NCBI RefSeq assembly: GCF_007004665.1
Contig: NZ_ML660055.1
Span: 470,452-534,451 of the forward strand
DNA: 64,000 nucleotides
Reading direction: 5' to 3'
Source: Denitrobaculum tricleocarpae
GTDB lineage: Bacteria > Pseudomonadota > Alphaproteobacteria > Kiloniellales > Kiloniellaceae
Within the stretch, counting starts at the first letter, position 1, and each line of letters begins with the position of its first letter. Below are positions 26,497 through 36,089 of this stretch, in pieces. A program made the translations under genes and the position numbers. Below the pieces are notes generated by a model that ran no database searches, was not told where the DNA came from, and was given only the letters and a program-made list of their open reading frames with translations.

Positions 26497-27999
26497 GTGT
26501 CAAAGAAGCTTTTTATAAAGACCTATGGCTGCCAGATGAACGTCTACGATTCGACGCGCATGTCGGACGTTTTGGCGCCTCTGGGGTATTTGCCGACCGA
26601 TCAGCCGGACGGCGCGGACATGATTATTCTCAACACCTGCCACATTCGGGAGAAAGCCTCCGAGAAGGTGTTTTCCGAGCTTGGCCGCCTGAAGCAGGTG
26701 AAGCAGGAAAAGAGTGCTGATGGCGGGCGCATGATTCTGGCCGTGGCCGGCTGTGTCGCGCAGGCGGAAGGTGATGAGATTCTGCGGCGGGCGCCTCAGG
26801 TGGATCTGGTGTTCGGTCCTCAGACCTACCACCGTCTCCCGGAACTGGTGACGCGCACTCTACGTGAGGAAAACGCGGGCGGTGTTCTGGATATCGATTT
26901 TCCGCTTGAGTCGAAATTTGATGCCTTGCCGGAAGAGTCGGTCGTCGAGGGTTCGGCGGCGTTTCTCTCCATTCAGGAAGGCTGTGATAAGTTCTGCACC
27001 TTCTGTGTCGTGCCCTACACCCGCGGTGCGGAATTCTCGCGTCCCGCTTCGGACATCTTTGCCGAGGCGCAGCGTCTCGTGGCAGCGGGTGCTCGGGAAA
27101 TCACGCTGCTGGGTCAGAATGTGAACGCCTATCACGGCAGTGCGCCTTCAAGTGTCTTTGCGGCCCAGAGCGGCGCATCTGTAACCCCGGGGACATGGGG
27201 GCTTGGCCGCCTGCTTCGTTATCTGGCGGAAATTGATGGCCTGGAGCGCTTGCGCTACACCACGTCTCACCCCCGGGATATGGATGATGAGTTGATTGCG
27301 GTTCACGGCGACGAGCCTAAGGTCATGCCTTATCTTCACTTGCCGGTCCAATCCGGCTCGGACCGGATACTCGAGGCGATGAACCGGCGCCATACGGCGG
27401 ATGACTACCGGCGGGTCGTCGAGCGCTTGCGCGAGTCTTGCCCGCAGCTTGCTCTCTCCTCGGACTTTATCGTTGGCTTTCCTGGCGAACGTGATGAGGA
27501 TTTTGCCGATACACTGCGGCTGATTACCGATGTCGGCTACGCCCAGGCTTATTCTTTTAAGTACAGTCCGCGGCCTGGCACGCCTGCCGAAGCGATCGAA
27601 CAGCAGATCGACGAGACGGTGAAAAGCGAGCGTCTGGAAACCCTGCAGAACCTGTTGTCGGCACAGCAAGTGGCTTTCAACCAGGCGTCTGTCGGACACA
27701 CCATGCCGGTTCTGATGGAAAAGACCGGGCGCCGGGAGCACCAGCTCTCGGGGCGTAGCCCGTTTATGCAGTCGGTGTTTGTCGAAGCCAATCGGCGTCT
27801 TCTGGGGGAAGTCGTCGAAGTGCGGATCGACAAGGCACACGCCCGCAGCCTGGAGGGCTCGGTCGTGACCGGAAGCTACAACGGCATAGCTGCAGCAGGG
27901 GCAACATCTTCCAGCCAGGCGCCCTCTTCCAGCCAGGCGCCCTCTTCCAGCCAGGCGACCGGGCCGGTCGGTGGCCCGGCGATGGAGGCCGCATCTTGA
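26497..27999 (+). CDS. miaB: tRNA-2-methylthio-N6-dimethylallyladenosine synthase MiaB
   Basis: Radical-SAM methylthiotransferase modifying A37 of UNN-decoding tRNAs. The 500 residues contain the UPF0004 domain with auxiliary-cluster Cys (YGCQMN, Cys12; [19 protein letters not shown]), the radical-SAM C-x3-C-x2-C at Cys163, Cys167 and Cys170 (CDKFCTFC), and a TRAM domain near 395-455. The start is GTG. The C-terminal ~35 residues are an unusual alanine/serine tail with three SSSQAP-type repeats, and the stop overlaps the phoH start (TTGA), indicating tight coupling. Confidence 0.96.
   Translation: MSKKLFIKTYGCQMNVYDSTRMSDVLAPLGYLPTDQPDGADMIILNTCHIREKASEKVFSELGRLKQVKQEKSADGGRMILAVAGCVAQAEGDEILRRAPQVDLVFGPQTYHRLPELVTRTLREENAGGVLDIDFPLESKFDALPEESVVEGSAAFLSIQEGCDKFCTFCVVPYTRGAEFSRPASDIFAEAQRLVAAGAREITLLGQNVNAYHGSAPSSVFAAQSGASVTPGTWGLGRLLRYLAEIDGLERLRYTTSHPRDMDDELIAVHGDEPKVMPYLHLPVQSGSDRILEAMNRRHTADDYRRVVERLRESCPQLALSSDFIVGFPGERDEDFADTLRLITDVGYAQAYSFKYSPRPGTPAEAIEQQIDETVKSERLETLQNLLSAQQVAFNQASVGHTMPVLMEKTGRREHQLSGRSPFMQSVFVEANRRLLGEVVEVRIDKAHARSLEGSVVTGSYNGIAAAGATSSSQAPSSSQAPSSSQATGPVGGPAMEAAS
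27907..27960 (+). repeat. 18-bp tandem repeat in the 3' end of miaB
   Basis: Three adjacent 18-bp units (TCTTCCAGCCAGGCGCCC, the third ending GCGACC) encode the hexapeptide S-S-S-Q-A-P in frame. The near-perfect copies indicate recent slippage. They lie outside the conserved MiaB domains. Confidence 0.9.
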
Positions 28000-29000
28000 A
28001 CCGGTCTTCTGGAAAGGGCTCTGAGGGCCCGGCAGTCATAGAATTTGACGATAACGGACTTCTTCCTCTGCTTTACGGCGAACACGATCAAAATCTGGCA
28101 CGGTTGGAACAGCGGCTTGGCGTTCGTGTGGCGTCCCGCGGAAACCGGCTTTCGATCTCTGGCCCGCCCGAACAGGTGCAGGCGGCAAGCGACGCGGTCA
28201 ATGCCCTCTACGAGAGACTGCGCAAAGGAATGGATGTTGGCGAAGGCGAAGTTGATGCTGCCGCACGGATGGTCCAGACCGACCTGCGGGAGCCGGATAA
28301 GAAGGCCTCGGTTGAATCCATGCATGGCGACGACCTGACCATTGTCACCCGGCGCCGGAAGCTCACACCGCGCTCGCCGGGACAGGCACGTTACATATCC
28401 GCGCTGTTGGATCATGAACTGGTCTTTGGCCTGGGGCCTGCGGGAACCGGTAAAACCTATCTCGCGGTCGCAGTGGCGACATCGATGCTGATCACCGGCC
28501 GCGTTGAACGCATTATTCTCTCGCGTCCCGCCGTCGAAGCCGGTGAGCGTCTGGGTTTTCTACCGGGTGATATGCGCGACAAGGTGGACCCTTATCTCCG
28601 CCCCCTTTATGACGCGCTGCACGATATGCTGCCTGCGGAACAGATTGCGGGACGGCTGGAAAGCGGCGAAATCGAGATTGCGCCGCTCGCCTTCATGCGG
28701 GGCCGGACCTTGAGCAACGCCTTCGTGATCCTGGACGAGGCCCAGAATACGACGCCGGTGCAGATGAAGATGTTTCTGACCCGTTTGGGGGAGAATGGCC
28801 GGATGGCGATTACGGGCGATCTCTCTCAGGTTGACCTGCCCAAGGGCCAGCTCTCCGGACTCCAGGACGCCGTCGATACCCTGCGCGGCATGAAAGAGCT
28901 TTCCTTTGTGGAGTTCACCAACGCCGATATCGTGCGGCATGATCTTGTGACCAAGATCGTGAAGGCCTATGAAGCGCGTGACAAACCCTCGGGCTCTTGA
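27996..29000 (+). CDS. PhoH-like ATPase
   Basis: A 334-residue PhoH-family protein. An N-terminal KH-like region (about 40-85) leads to the ATPase with Walker [12 protein letters not shown] near 149-159, Walker [12 protein letters not shown] near 243-253, and [13 protein letters not shown]. PhoH proteins are linked to RNA metabolism in the miaB-phoH-ybeY-corC-lnt cluster, which is intact here. The start is a TTG overlapping the miaB stop by 4 bp. Confidence 0.93.
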   Translation: MNRSSGKGSEGPAVIEFDDNGLLPLLYGEHDQNLARLEQRLGVRVASRGNRLSISGPPEQVQAASDAVNALYERLRKGMDVGEGEVDAAARMVQTDLREPDKKASVESMHGDDLTIVTRRRKLTPRSPGQARYISALLDHELVFGLGPAGTGKTYLAVAVATSMLITGRVERIILSRPAVEAGERLGFLPGDMRDKVDPYLRPLYDALHDMLPAEQIAGRLESGEIEIAPLAFMRGRTLSNAFVILDEAQNTTPVQMKMFLTRLGENGRMAITGDLSQVDLPKGQLSGLQDAVDTLRGMKELSFVEFTNADIVRHDLVTKIVKAYEARDKPSGS

Positions 29001-29172
29001 CAAGATCGGGATGCGCGATGCGCGAGCTGCACTTGGGTTTCGGCCGGTTTCAAGTCGCGGTAGGAGTTTCGATGTTGCGGGACGGGGGCACAACCGTTCA
29101 ATCAGGAAAGACCTTGGTCCAGGTGTGCATGTGTAAACATTGCGTCGATACGGCGGCAGTTCGCTTGAGAAG

Positions 29173-29811
29173 ATGAACGACGACCCTGATAGTACCAGCT
29201 TAAATATGGAAATCGCGGTTCTCGATTCGCTCTGGCATGAGATTCTCCCCGATTTATCTCCATCGGATGACGTGTCTGTCGATCCTGGTTGCGGGTTGGA
29301 CCACGGGACCGGGGCGCGTGACGACGTGATTCAGCGCGCCGCCGCCGCGGCTTTTGCCGGTGCGGCTCCGGCGTCGTTGCGCGAAGGCCCCGTCGAGCTG
29401 AGCCTGGTGCTGGTCGACGATGCACATATACAGACCCTGAACAACGACTACCGGGGCTTCGACAAGCCGACCAACGTCTTGTCCTTTGCGGCTCTGGATG
29501 ATGAGGACACTCTGCCGATGAGCGCGCACGCGGAGGGTCCCCTTTTGCTGGGGGACGTCATCCTGGCCAGAGAAACGGTCGCCCGCGAGGCGGCCGAGCA
29601 GAACAAGAGCCTGAACAGCCATATCAGTCATCTGGTCGTTCATGGCGTGCTTCATCTTCTGGGCTTCGATCACGAGACGGATGAGGACGCGGAGGAGATG
29701 GAGGGGCGTGAAGTCGAGATTCTTGCGGGCCTTGGTATTGCCAATCCCTACCGCAATGTCCGGGACGAACCAACTCAATCCGGTCAGGAAACAATGGCGG
29801 GTTCACAATGA
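29173..29811 (+). CDS. ybeY: endoribonuclease YbeY
   Basis: Zinc-dependent RNase for rRNA maturation and ribosome quality control. The 212-residue product carries the metal site H-x3-H-x5-H at His157, His161 and His167 (HGVLHLLGFDH) and the family segments NDYRGFDKPTNVLSFA and LLGDVILARETVAREA. The first ~70 residues are an N-terminal extension beyond the conserved core; the start at 29173 is a best guess among in-frame starts at 29140, 29173 and 29206. The stop overlaps the start of the next gene (ATGA at 29808). Confidence 0.92.
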   Translation: MNDDPDSTSLNMEIAVLDSLWHEILPDLSPSDDVSVDPGCGLDHGTGARDDVIQRAAAAAFAGAAPASLREGPVELSLVLVDDAHIQTLNNDYRGFDKPTNVLSFAALDDEDTLPMSAHAEGPLLLGDVILARETVAREAAEQNKSLNSHISHLVVHGVLHLLGFDHETDEDAEEMEGREVEILAGLGIANPYRNVRDEPTQSGQETMAGSQ

Positions 29812-30743
29812 GCGAAGCGGCAGGCAACGACAAACCGGCCAGATCGGGTGAGTCATCCGCGCTCGGCGGGCTGAAAACCTGGCTGTCAGGGCTGTTCAAG
29901 TCGCGCAACGGTGACTCGCAACTGCGCGAGACCATTGAAGAGATCATCGTCGAAATCCAGGAGAACGAGGACGAGAGCGAGGCGGCGACGCCGATCAGCA
30001 CAGACGAGCGAATGATGCTCGGCAATATCCTCAAGCTCCGGCATCTGACGACCTATGACGTTATGGTTCCGCGGGCCGATATCGTTGCGGTGGATATCAA
30101 CACACCCATAGAAGAGCTGATCGAGGTGATGAGCCGCGCCGGGCATTCCCGTTTGCCGGTGTTTCGCGGGACCCTGGATGACGTTGTCGGGATCGTGCAT
30201 ATCAAGGATCTGCTGGAACATACGAAACAGCAGAAGCCCTTCAAGCTCGCGGATATCGTTCGCAAGGTTCTGATCATCGCGCCCTCCATGCGGGTTCTCG
30301 ATCTCTTGCTGGAGATGCGCCTCTCCCGGGTCCACCTGGCGCTGGTTGTCGACGAATTCGGCGGTATCGACGGCTTGCTGACGACCGAGGACCTGCTGGA
30401 AGAGATCGTTGGCGAGATCGAGGACGAACACGATGTTGATGAAGGTCCCAAGCTGGTCGAGCGTTCAGACGGACTGCTTGTTGCGGATGCCCGCGCAACG
30501 GTGGAGGAATTCGAGGAGCTGGTTGGACCGGTTCTCTCCGACCAGGAACGCGACGAAGACATCGACACTCTGGGTGGACTGGTGTTTTTCCTGGCCGGCC
30601 GCGTTCCGGCGCGCGGCGAGTTGATTGTTCATCCTGCGAGCGGGATCTGTTTCGAAATTCTCGAGGCGGATCCGAGGCGGGTGAAGCGATTGCGCATTCG
30701 GGAACTTCCACAGCGTCCAGAGTCCGAAGACACGGATGATTGA
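29808..30743 (+). CDS. CorC/HlyC-type CBS-domain protein
   Basis: A 311-residue cytosolic protein with two CBS domains (LTTYDVMVPRADIVAVDINTPIEELIEVMSRAGHSRLPVFRGTLDDVVGIVHIKDLL, and the following RKVLIIAPSMRVLDLLLEMRLSRVHLALVVDEFGGIDGLLTTEDLLEEIVGEIEDE) and a C-terminal CorC_HlyC domain. It lacks the DUF21 membrane domain of longer relatives. Linked to Mg/Co efflux or to envelope functions through its operon with ybeY and lnt. The start overlaps the ybeY stop by 4 bp. Confidence 0.92.
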   Translation: MSEAAGNDKPARSGESSALGGLKTWLSGLFKSRNGDSQLRETIEEIIVEIQENEDESEAATPISTDERMMLGNILKLRHLTTYDVMVPRADIVAVDINTPIEELIEVMSRAGHSRLPVFRGTLDDVVGIVHIKDLLEHTKQQKPFKLADIVRKVLIIAPSMRVLDLLLEMRLSRVHLALVVDEFGGIDGLLTTEDLLEEIVGEIEDEHDVDEGPKLVERSDGLLVADARATVEEFEELVGPVLSDQERDEDIDTLGGLVFFLAGRVPARGELIVHPASGICFEILEADPRRVKRLRIRELPQRPESEDTDD

Positions 30744-32346
30744 AGCTTTTCCTGGACGCTGCGCCGTATTTTTTGCGGCACTCAAAGGCTGGCGGCGTTA
30801 TGCGACGGCGGCGCTTTTGGGGGCATTAGCGGCCTTGGCCCTGCCGCCGGTCCATCTCTTTCCATTCCTGATTCCCGCATTTTGCGGCCTGCTCTGGCTG
30901 CTCGACGGTCTCGACCGGCCGCGTCAGGCAGCCCTCCTTGGCTGGAGTTTCGGCCTCGGTCATGGGGTGGTCGGAGTCTACTGGGTCGGCCATGCCTTTC
31001 TGGTCGACGCTGCGCAGTATGGGTTTCTCATGCCCTTTGCGGTCCTGGGTCTCGCTGGGCTGCTGGCCGTGTTTCAGGCTCTCGCGCTCTATGCCGTTGC
31101 GTTACTTGCCTGGAACGGTGCCGCGCGCGTCGTTGGCCTGGCGGTTTTCTGGGTGCTGGCCGAATGGCTGCGGTCCTGGATTTTCACCGGGTTTCCCTGG
31201 AACCTCATGGGCAGCGTCTGGAGCTTCTCCCCGGCCATGCTGCAACTGGCAGCCTTGGCGGGCATCTGGGGCTTGTCATTCATGACGCTTTTGGCCGCTG
31301 CCGCGCCAGCGGCACTTGTCTGTCGTGATGGCCAGCCAAATCGGCCGGGCGGTGCAAACCGCGCCGCGGTTCTGGTCTTCCTGATTCTGCCGGCTGTCGT
31401 CTGGGGCGCGGGCATGGCCCGGCTTGCCTCGGCGCCCGATCCCGATGCCCATGTCGTCGAAGATGTCATGCTTCGGCTGGTTCAGCCCAATGTCGAGCAA
31501 TCGGAGAAATGGCGCCAGGATCTGCGGCTTGGACATGTCAATGACATCATCCGGCTGAGCCGCGCGCCGGGTTTTGAGAAAGTCACGCATGTCATATGGC
31601 CGGAAACCGCCATTCCCTTCCTTTTGTCCAATGATGAGAGGGATGCCCAGCTGCGCCGCTTGATCGCCTCTGCGGCGCCCGCGGGCGGCTTACTGCTGAC
31701 GGGCGTGCCGCGCATGGGGGCGGGACAAAACGGCGCGCTTGAACGGCCGACTGCCGGCCGGCCTCTGACTTGGAACAGTTTCCAGGTCTTTGATGTGACC
31801 GGCTCGCTTGCGGCGAATTACGACAAGTTCCATCTGGTTCCCTTCGGTGAATATGTGCCCTTTCGCGGGCTTCTCTCCTTTTCGAAACTGACGGCCGGGC
31901 GGGGCGATTTCTCCTCGGGCCCGGGCCCGACCACCCTGTCCCTGCCCGGCCTTCCGCCGGCAAGCCCGTTGATCTGTTACGAAATCATCTTCCCGGGACA
32001 GGTGGTTGATCCGGGCGAGCGGCCCGGCTGGATCATCAACGTGACCAACGATGCCTGGTTCGGCGACTCTTCCGGACCAAGGCAGCATTTCGTGTCCGCA
32101 CAGCTCCGTGCAGTCGAAGAGGGGATTCCCGTAATTCGGGTGGCAAATACCGGAATCTCTGGTGTCATTGATGGTTACGGCCGCGTTTTGAGCCGAATTG
32201 AGCTTGGAAAGTCGGGCGTCCTCGATGTTGCGCTTCCCAAGCCGGTTGTTAATCAAGAAATTTATTCAATATCAAGTGGTTGGAAACTTATCACACAGTT
32301 GTTCCTTTTCATCGCGCTTGGATTCGGTCTAAGAAATTTCAGCTAA
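30736..32346 (+). CDS. lnt: apolipoprotein N-acyltransferase
   Basis: Inner-membrane enzyme adding the third acyl chain to lipoproteins. The 536 residues have about six N-terminal hydrophobic helices and a periplasmic nitrilase-fold domain with catalytic triad Glu290 (WPETAIPF), Lys364 (YDKFHLVPFGEYVPF) and Cys414 (ICYEIIFP), then NDAWFGDSSGPRQHFVSAQLRAVEEGIPVIRVANTGIS. A final hydrophobic helix (LITQLFLFIALGFGL) completes the family pattern. It overlaps the CorC stop by 8 bp. Confidence 0.96.
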   Translation: MIEAFPGRCAVFFAALKGWRRYATAALLGALAALALPPVHLFPFLIPAFCGLLWLLDGLDRPRQAALLGWSFGLGHGVVGVYWVGHAFLVDAAQYGFLMPFAVLGLAGLLAVFQALALYAVALLAWNGAARVVGLAVFWVLAEWLRSWIFTGFPWNLMGSVWSFSPAMLQLAALAGIWGLSFMTLLAAAAPAALVCRDGQPNRPGGANRAAVLVFLILPAVVWGAGMARLASAPDPDAHVVEDVMLRLVQPNVEQSEKWRQDLRLGHVNDIIRLSRAPGFEKVTHVIWPETAIPFLLSNDERDAQLRRLIASAAPAGGLLLTGVPRMGAGQNGALERPTAGRPLTWNSFQVFDVTGSLAANYDKFHLVPFGEYVPFRGLLSFSKLTAGRGDFSSGPGPTTLSLPGLPPASPLICYEIIFPGQVVDPGERPGWIINVTNDAWFGDSSGPRQHFVSAQLRAVEEGIPVIRVANTGISGVIDGYGRVLSRIELGKSGVLDVALPKPVVNQEIYSISSGWKLITQLFLFIALGFGLRNFS

Positions 32347-32464
32347 AACTTGAATAGCTTGGGTATTTACCTGACGTAAAGTCGCGAAAAACCGTTGACC
32401 GCATACAGTAGTATGCTTATAACAGAGAATAGTAATAGTGGATAAGCTTAAGGATAATTCGACG

Positions 32465-32926
32465 ATGAGTGGCGTTCAGGAAATGCAGCCGGTGCGCGGA
32501 AAAGGAAAGCCAAACCCTATCGACGTCCATGTTGGTAGTCGCATCAGGCTTCGCCGTACCCTCCTCGGTATGAGCCAGGAAAAGTTGGGCGAGGCCATTG
32601 GCCTGACGTTCCAGCAAGTTCAAAAGTACGAGCGTGGAGCAAACCGTGTCGGTGCGAGTCGTCTTTACGATTTGTCTCGGGTTCTCGACGTTTCAATTGG
32701 TTATTTCTTCGCGGAAATGCCTGACACTGTTGCTGCGCAGTCCCCTGTGCAGATCCGTGACATGGGTGTGACCGACGAGGAGATGTACACCCACGAACCA
32801 GATCCGATGGCGAAGCGTGAGACCCTCGAACTGGTTCGGGCGTACTACAAGATTTCTGATCCGCAGGTGCGCAAGCGTTTGTTCGAAATGACGAAAGCTC
32901 TGGGCGCCGCTTCCGACGGCGAATAG
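32465..32926 (+). CDS. XRE-family helix-turn-helix regulator
   Basis: A 153-residue regulator with a Cro/C1-type helix-turn-helix at about 22-78 ([60 protein letters not shown]) and a C-terminal helical part ending [24 protein letters not shown]. This size and sequence type is the one commonly found between lnt and metK in alphaproteobacteria. The ATG at 32465 has AAGGA about 10 nt upstream; a GTG at 32438 is a weaker option. Its target is unknown; the palindrome by the metK promoter is one candidate. Confidence 0.9.
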   Translation: MSGVQEMQPVRGKGKPNPIDVHVGSRIRLRRTLLGMSQEKLGEAIGLTFQQVQKYERGANRVGASRLYDLSRVLDVSIGYFFAEMPDTVAAQSPVQIRDMGVTDEEMYTHEPDPMAKRETLELVRAYYKISDPQVRKRLFEMTKALGAASDGE

Positions 32927-33053
32927 TAGCGGTCACTCTCCGGGTTTGCGGAAGGTCTGCGTTCGACGACCTCTCTGTCGATCCTTGGGTGAGTGCGAGG
33001 CGCTCGCGGACGGTTGTGTTTTTTTTGGACGCAGCCGAGGATTTTAGGTGCAT

Positions 33054-33091
33054 AACGCGATCAGCCTCCCCGGTTGATCGCGTTTGTTCTT
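33054..33091 (+). terminator. rho-independent terminator after the XRE gene
   Basis: A ten-base-pair perfect stem AACGCGATCA (33054-33063) / TGATCGCGTT (33075-33084), extended by a GCC/GGT inner stem (one wobble), with a CCC-rich loop and a T-rich tail (TTGTTCTT). Confidence 0.75.
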
Positions 33092-33118
33092 GACCTTTCG
33101 CGTGCATTTTGGTTCTAG

Positions 33119-33172
33119 AGGCGCCAGTCGTTTTCGGAAACGCGTTTCCGATTGGCGCCTGAATTCTTTTTT
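33119..33172 (+). terminator. second terminator-like hairpin in the metK leader
   Basis: AGGCGCCA (33119-33126) pairs with TGGCGCCT (33153-33160). Inside lies the perfect 16-bp palindrome CGGAAACGCGTTTCCG (33135-33150). GAATTCTTTTTT follows. It could be a back-up terminator, or an attenuator if metK transcription begins upstream of it (TTGACC at 33090 is a possible -35). Confidence 0.5.
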
Positions 33173-33205
33173 ACACAATTCGATCGCGTCGTATCGAATT
33201 CTAAT
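33171..33205 (+). promoter_or_regulatory. metK promoter candidate overlapping a palindrome
   Basis: The inverted repeat AATTCGAT (33177-33184) / ATCGAATT (33193-33200) with an 8-nt spacer lies between TTACAC (33171-33176) and TCGAAT (33194-33199), which are 17 bp apart and would serve as -35 and -10; TCTAAT (33200-33205) is another -10 candidate. The palindrome is either an operator covering the promoter or an RNA hairpin; the sequence does not decide. It is 29 bp upstream of the metK start. Confidence 0.35.
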
Positions 33206-33228
33206 CTGTGCTGATGGGGGACCTAATA

Positions 33229-34401
33229 GTGCACGAAGAGAGCTTTCTGTTTACCAGTGAATCTGTCTCTGAAGGTCACCCGGACAAGGTTTGTGACCGG
33301 GTTTCAGATGCGGTGGTAGATACCTTCTTAACGCACGATCCGGAAGCGCGCGTCGCGGTTGAAACACTCTCGACGACAAACCGCATTGTTCTCGCGGGAG
33401 AAGTGCGCGGACCGGCGGAGGTGACCCCCGACCTGATCGAGCAGGTGGCCCGGAGCGCGGTGAAGGACATCGGCTACGAACAGGACGGCTTTCATTGGAA
33501 CACGATGGACGTCAGCAATTACATCCATGAGCAGTCGGTGGATATCGCGGTCGGTGTCGATGCCGCCGGCAACAAGGATGAAGGCGCTGGGGATCAGGGG
33601 ATCATGTTCGGCTATGCCTGCCGCGAGACCGAAGTTCTGATGCCCGCACCAATCTTTCTGGCACATAACATTTTGAAATCTCTTGCGGAAGCCCGGCATT
33701 CCGGGGCTGAACCGGGCCTTGGTCCCGATGCCAAGAGCCAGGTCACGCTGGAGTACCGTGATGAAATGCCGGTGCGTGCCACCTCGGTCGTGGTTTCGAC
33801 GCAGCATGCGGAAGATCTCGACCAGGATGCCATCCGAGAGATCGTTCGTCCGCACGTCGTAAACGTCCTGCCGGAAGGCTGGATGTGTGATGAACATGAG
33901 TTCTACGTGAACCCGACCGGACGCTTTGTCATCGGCGGCCCCGATGGCGATGCCGGCCTGACCGGGCGTAAGATCATCGTGGATACCTATGGTGGTGCGG
34001 CGCCGCACGGTGGCGGTGCCTTCTCCGGCAAGGATCCCACCAAGGTCGACCGTTCAGCAGCCTATGCAGCGCGCTACCTGGCCAAGAACGTGGTCGCGGC
34101 CGAACTGGCGGACCGCTGCACGATCCAGCTTTCCTACGCGATCGGTGTCGCCAAGCCTCTCTCGGTCTATGTGAATACCCACGGGACCGAAAAGGTCGAC
34201 TTCACCCGCCTCCCGGCGTTGCTGGGTCAGAACATGGACCTTTCGCCCCGCGGCATTCGCGAGCACCTCGGCCTGAATAAGCCGATCTATGCGCGGACGG
34301 CGGCTTACGGCCACTTCGGCCGTGCACCCGATCCCGATGGCGGTTTCTCTTGGGAGCGGACGGACCTGGTTCCCAGCTTGAAGGCTGCTTTCGGCGCATA
34401 A
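33229..34401 (+). CDS. metK: S-adenosylmethionine synthetase
   Basis: Makes SAM from methionine and ATP. The 390 residues include [22 protein letters not shown] near the start, [24 protein letters not shown] near 117-140, and [27 protein letters not shown] (ATP/Mg loop) near 256-282. Homologues start a few residues before the [14 protein letters not shown] block, which favours the GTG at 33229 (GGGGGA 7 nt upstream) over the GTG at 33208 or the ATG at 33214. The leader contains two terminator-like hairpins and a palindrome. Confidence 0.96.
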   Translation: MHEESFLFTSESVSEGHPDKVCDRVSDAVVDTFLTHDPEARVAVETLSTTNRIVLAGEVRGPAEVTPDLIEQVARSAVKDIGYEQDGFHWNTMDVSNYIHEQSVDIAVGVDAAGNKDEGAGDQGIMFGYACRETEVLMPAPIFLAHNILKSLAEARHSGAEPGLGPDAKSQVTLEYRDEMPVRATSVVVSTQHAEDLDQDAIREIVRPHVVNVLPEGWMCDEHEFYVNPTGRFVIGGPDGDAGLTGRKIIVDTYGGAAPHGGGAFSGKDPTKVDRSAAYAARYLAKNVVAAELADRCTIQLSYAIGVAKPLSVYVNTHGTEKVDFTRLPALLGQNMDLSPRGIREHLGLNKPIYARTAAYGHFGRAPDPDGGFSWERTDLVPSLKAAFGA

Positions 34402-34497
34402 GGCCGTTTTGTTCATGGCCGGAGCCTCTGTGCGCTCCGGCGGAACATGGGATAAGCTTGTGATCGGTTCGAGTTGTTAGAGGCCGGGACCCGGAGC

Positions 34498-35262
34498 ATG
34501 TCGAAACCGTCCCATATTCCGGAGCGTCAGTTCTATGGCCGCCGGCATGGCCGTCCTCTGCGGGCAAAGCTGCAGGCGCTGGTCGAGACTCTGCTGCCAC
34601 GTCTGCGGATCGATCTGCCCGCCGAAGCAGACCGCGTGGCTGATCTTCCGGCCCTCTTTCTGGAGGGGCAGGCCCCCAGCCCGGATCATGTGGCCGCCCC
34701 GAAATCGGAATTCTGGCTGGAGATCGGTTTCGGCGGTGGCGAACACCTGGCCTGGCAGGCGGCGCATCGCCCGGAGGTCGGTTTCCTGGGCGCGGAATAC
34801 TTCTTCAACGGTATCGCCAGCCTGCTGCGTCATATCGACGACCGGCGGCTCGAGAACCTCCGGATTTACGATGGCGATGTCCGTGACCTTCTGCCCCGGC
34901 TCCCTGCGGCGTCACTGACCAGGGTCTTCATTCTTTTTCCCGACCCCTGGCCGAAGTCGCGTCACAATAAGCGCCGGTTGGTTCAAGATGATACGCTCGA
35001 CGAACTGGCGCGGGTTTTGGCCGATAACGCCGAGTTGCGCCTGGCAACTGACGATCCGGATTATCTGTGCTGGATGCTAGAACATCTGATGCGGCGGCGC
35101 GATTTCGTCTGGACGGCGGATCAGGCACAGGATTGGCGCCGGCGCCCGGAGGACTGGCCGGAGACCCGTTACGAGCGTAAGGCGATCGAAGCCGGGCGGA
35201 AACCGGCCTACCTGAAATTCCGCCGCCTGCCGCGCGCCGCGGTAGGCCGCGCCTTTCCTTGA
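34498..35262 (+). CDS. trmB: tRNA (guanine-N7-)-methyltransferase
   Basis: Methylates G46 in tRNA variable loops. The 254-residue protein shows the SAM motif FWLEIGFGGGEHLAWQAAHRPEVGFLGAEYFFNGI near 68-102, the DPWPKSRHNKRRLV motif near 150-163 characteristic of TrmB, and ETRYERKAIEAGRKPAYLKFRR at the end. The ATG at 34498 is used; a TTG 8 codons upstream also opens the frame. It lies 96 bp after metK. Confidence 0.95.
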   Translation: MSKPSHIPERQFYGRRHGRPLRAKLQALVETLLPRLRIDLPAEADRVADLPALFLEGQAPSPDHVAAPKSEFWLEIGFGGGEHLAWQAAHRPEVGFLGAEYFFNGIASLLRHIDDRRLENLRIYDGDVRDLLPRLPAASLTRVFILFPDPWPKSRHNKRRLVQDDTLDELARVLADNAELRLATDDPDYLCWMLEHLMRRRDFVWTADQAQDWRRRPEDWPETRYERKAIEAGRKPAYLKFRRLPRAAVGRAFP

Positions 35263-35289
35263 GAAAAGCCTTGCGGTGCTGCTGGTTCC

Positions 35290-35384
35290 AGCGTTAGATT
35301 GCGACCGCTATACGGGTTTGATGCGGTCTGGTTGGTTTGACTGCATTGGGCTACCAAGCAGGTGGGCCTCCGGCCCACTTTTTT
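35290..35384 (+). promoter_or_regulatory. rimP leader with intrinsic terminator (attenuator candidate)
   Basis: Upstream of rimP, GTGGGCC (35362-35368) pairs with GGCCCAC (35372-35378) across a TCC loop and runs into six T's. An alphaproteobacterial 'rimP leader' attenuator with a terminator at its 3' end is a described RNA class ahead of rimP-nusA-infB. The position fits, but I cannot check the class consensus from memory. The simpler reading is a trmB terminator. The left boundary is approximate. Confidence 0.5.
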
Positions 35385-35414
35385 GTTAGGTGTTCTCGAA
35401 TTGGAGTTCGGTGC

Positions 35415-35951
35415 TTGAACGACGCCCCTGAAAAGGCAGTGACGAAGCGTGCCAAGACCAGTGAGGGTCTTGCCGCACGGGTTGAGGAGCTGATCGCGCC
35501 GACCATTGAGGATATGGATTACGATATCGTCCGCGTCCGTTTGGGCGGCGACCGGCGTACCGTTCTTCAGATCATGGCCGAACGCCGGGACGAGGCGGCG
35601 ATGACCGTTGAGGATTGTGCCGACATCAGCCGGGCGGTTGCGGCGATCCTCGATGTTGAGGATCCGATCTCGCAGGCTTACGAGCTGGAGGTCAGTTCCC
35701 CGGGGCTCGACCGGCCCCTGACCCGCCTCACGGATTTCGAGCGTTTCGCGGGATTTGAGGCGAAGGTGGAAACTTCGATGCCGATGGATGGCCGGCGCCG
35801 GTTTTCCGGCCGCCTGCTGGGGGTCGAGGGTGAAAATGTGACGCTGACGGTGGATGGCCAGGCGGTCAGCCTGCCGTTTGAGGATATTGCCAAGGCAAAA
35901 TTGGTGTTGACCGACGAATTGATTGCGGCGCATCAGGACGCACAGCACTAG
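35415..35951 (+). CDS. rimP: ribosome maturation factor RimP
   Basis: 30S assembly factor of 178 residues. The N-terminal domain (LAARVEELIAPTIEDMDYDIVRVRLGGDRRTVLQIMAER) and the conserved YELEVSSPGLDRPLTRLTDFERFAGFEAKV, then the Sm-like C-terminal domain (FSGRLLGVEGENVTLTVDGQAVSLPFEDIAKAKLVLT), match the family. The start is the TTG at 35415, with GGAG 8 nt upstream. The frame continues upstream through the terminator stem at 35362-35378, so a longer protein is excluded. It is the first gene of the rimP-pnp run. Confidence 0.93.
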   Translation: MNDAPEKAVTKRAKTSEGLAARVEELIAPTIEDMDYDIVRVRLGGDRRTVLQIMAERRDEAAMTVEDCADISRAVAAILDVEDPISQAYELEVSSPGLDRPLTRLTDFERFAGFEAKVETSMPMDGRRRFSGRLLGVEGENVTLTVDGQAVSLPFEDIAKAKLVLTDELIAAHQDAQH

Positions 35952-36089
35952 AGTATAGGCGTGGTTTGACTATATGAGGTGCAGAGCCGCTCATGCGGCT
36001 CGGGATCGGCGACCCGGCAGAAGGCCGGGGTCCAATCCGGCTGTTGCGAAGTGATGAGCGGCAATGACGGAATCAGGAAACGAGTGATC

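Noticed and set aside
33085..33228. SAM riboswitch upstream of metK
   Set aside because: The hairpins do not show a SAM-I, SAM-II or SAM/SAH consensus that I can recognise; kept only as an undefined leader structure.
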